NCBI GenBank assembly: GCA_030737835.1
Contig: CM060850.1
Location: forward strand, 1,577,788 to 1,641,787
Length of the DNA stretch: 64,000 bases
Source of the DNA: Acorus gramineus
Lineage: Eukaryota > Streptophyta > Magnoliopsida > Acorales > Acoraceae
Reading direction: 5' to 3'
The notes below the pieces were generated by a model that had not been told where the DNA came from, did no database searches, and was given only the letters and a program-made list of their open reading frames with translations. Positions within the stretch are counted from its first letter, which is position 1, and each line of letters starts with the position of its first letter. The position numbers and the translations under genes were made by a program. Shown one piece after another: positions 63,990 to 64,000 of this stretch.

Positions 63990-64000
63990 GTAAATACCTT

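Overview
This is a nuclear segment of a flowering plant. The genes have many exons with GT-AG introns, AT-rich non-coding DNA and a dense load of plant transposon relics. Several GC-rich 5' exons next to AT-rich introns suggest a monocot, but that is inference.

Layout, left to right. (1) 1-2487, minus strand: the 5' end of an N-acetylglucosaminyltransferase I (GnTI) gene, with exon 1 at 2419-2487 and a catalytic-domain exon present twice inside a tandem duplication. One copy is intact and the other is frameshifted. (2) 2.5-10.4 kb: intergenic DNA with MITEs, an hAT-type element with a perfect 8-bp target duplication, a copia-type LTR with its primer-binding site, and a GC-rich minisatellite. 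(3) 10.5-15.7 kb: a UGT83A-like glycosyltransferase gene (plus, premature stop) converging on an intact ten-exon serine carboxypeptidase-like gene (minus), with an organellar large-subunit rRNA fragment between them. (4) 16-24 kb: repeats around a single-exon AVT3-type vacuolar amino-acid transporter gene. (5) 24.1-26.6 kb: a multi-exon gene I do not recognise. (6) 28.9-30.1 kb: a decayed LINE with an inverted 5' piece. (7) 30.6-33.5 kb: an SR-protein kinase gene. (8) 35-37 kb: MULE-like and foldback elements. (9) 38.9-39.6 kb, minus: a small AT-hook protein. (10) 41.5-50.8 kb: a complete 25-exon MLH3 mismatch-repair/meiotic gene. (11) 51.9-55.4 kb: a 3.48-kb Mutator-like element with a 9-bp target duplication and two arrays of 92-bp repeats. 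(12) 55.5 kb to the end: a FANCJ/BRIP1-like DNA helicase gene running off the window.

The genes do not form one pathway. MLH3 and FANCJ both act in DNA repair and meiotic recombination and lie head-to-tail. From memory, GnTI and AVT3C are adjacent in Arabidopsis (At4g38240/At4g38250), and SRPK, a small nuclear protein and MLH3 are consecutive there (At4g35500-At4g35520), so two old gene neighbourhoods appear to be kept but expanded by repeats. The strongest single observation is the Mutator-like element. It sits 48 bp upstream of the FANCJ start codon and separates it from E2F-like sites now about 3.5 kb away.

Exon boundaries were assigned by reading splice sites and checking that the reading phase stays consistent through each gene. 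No alignment could be run.
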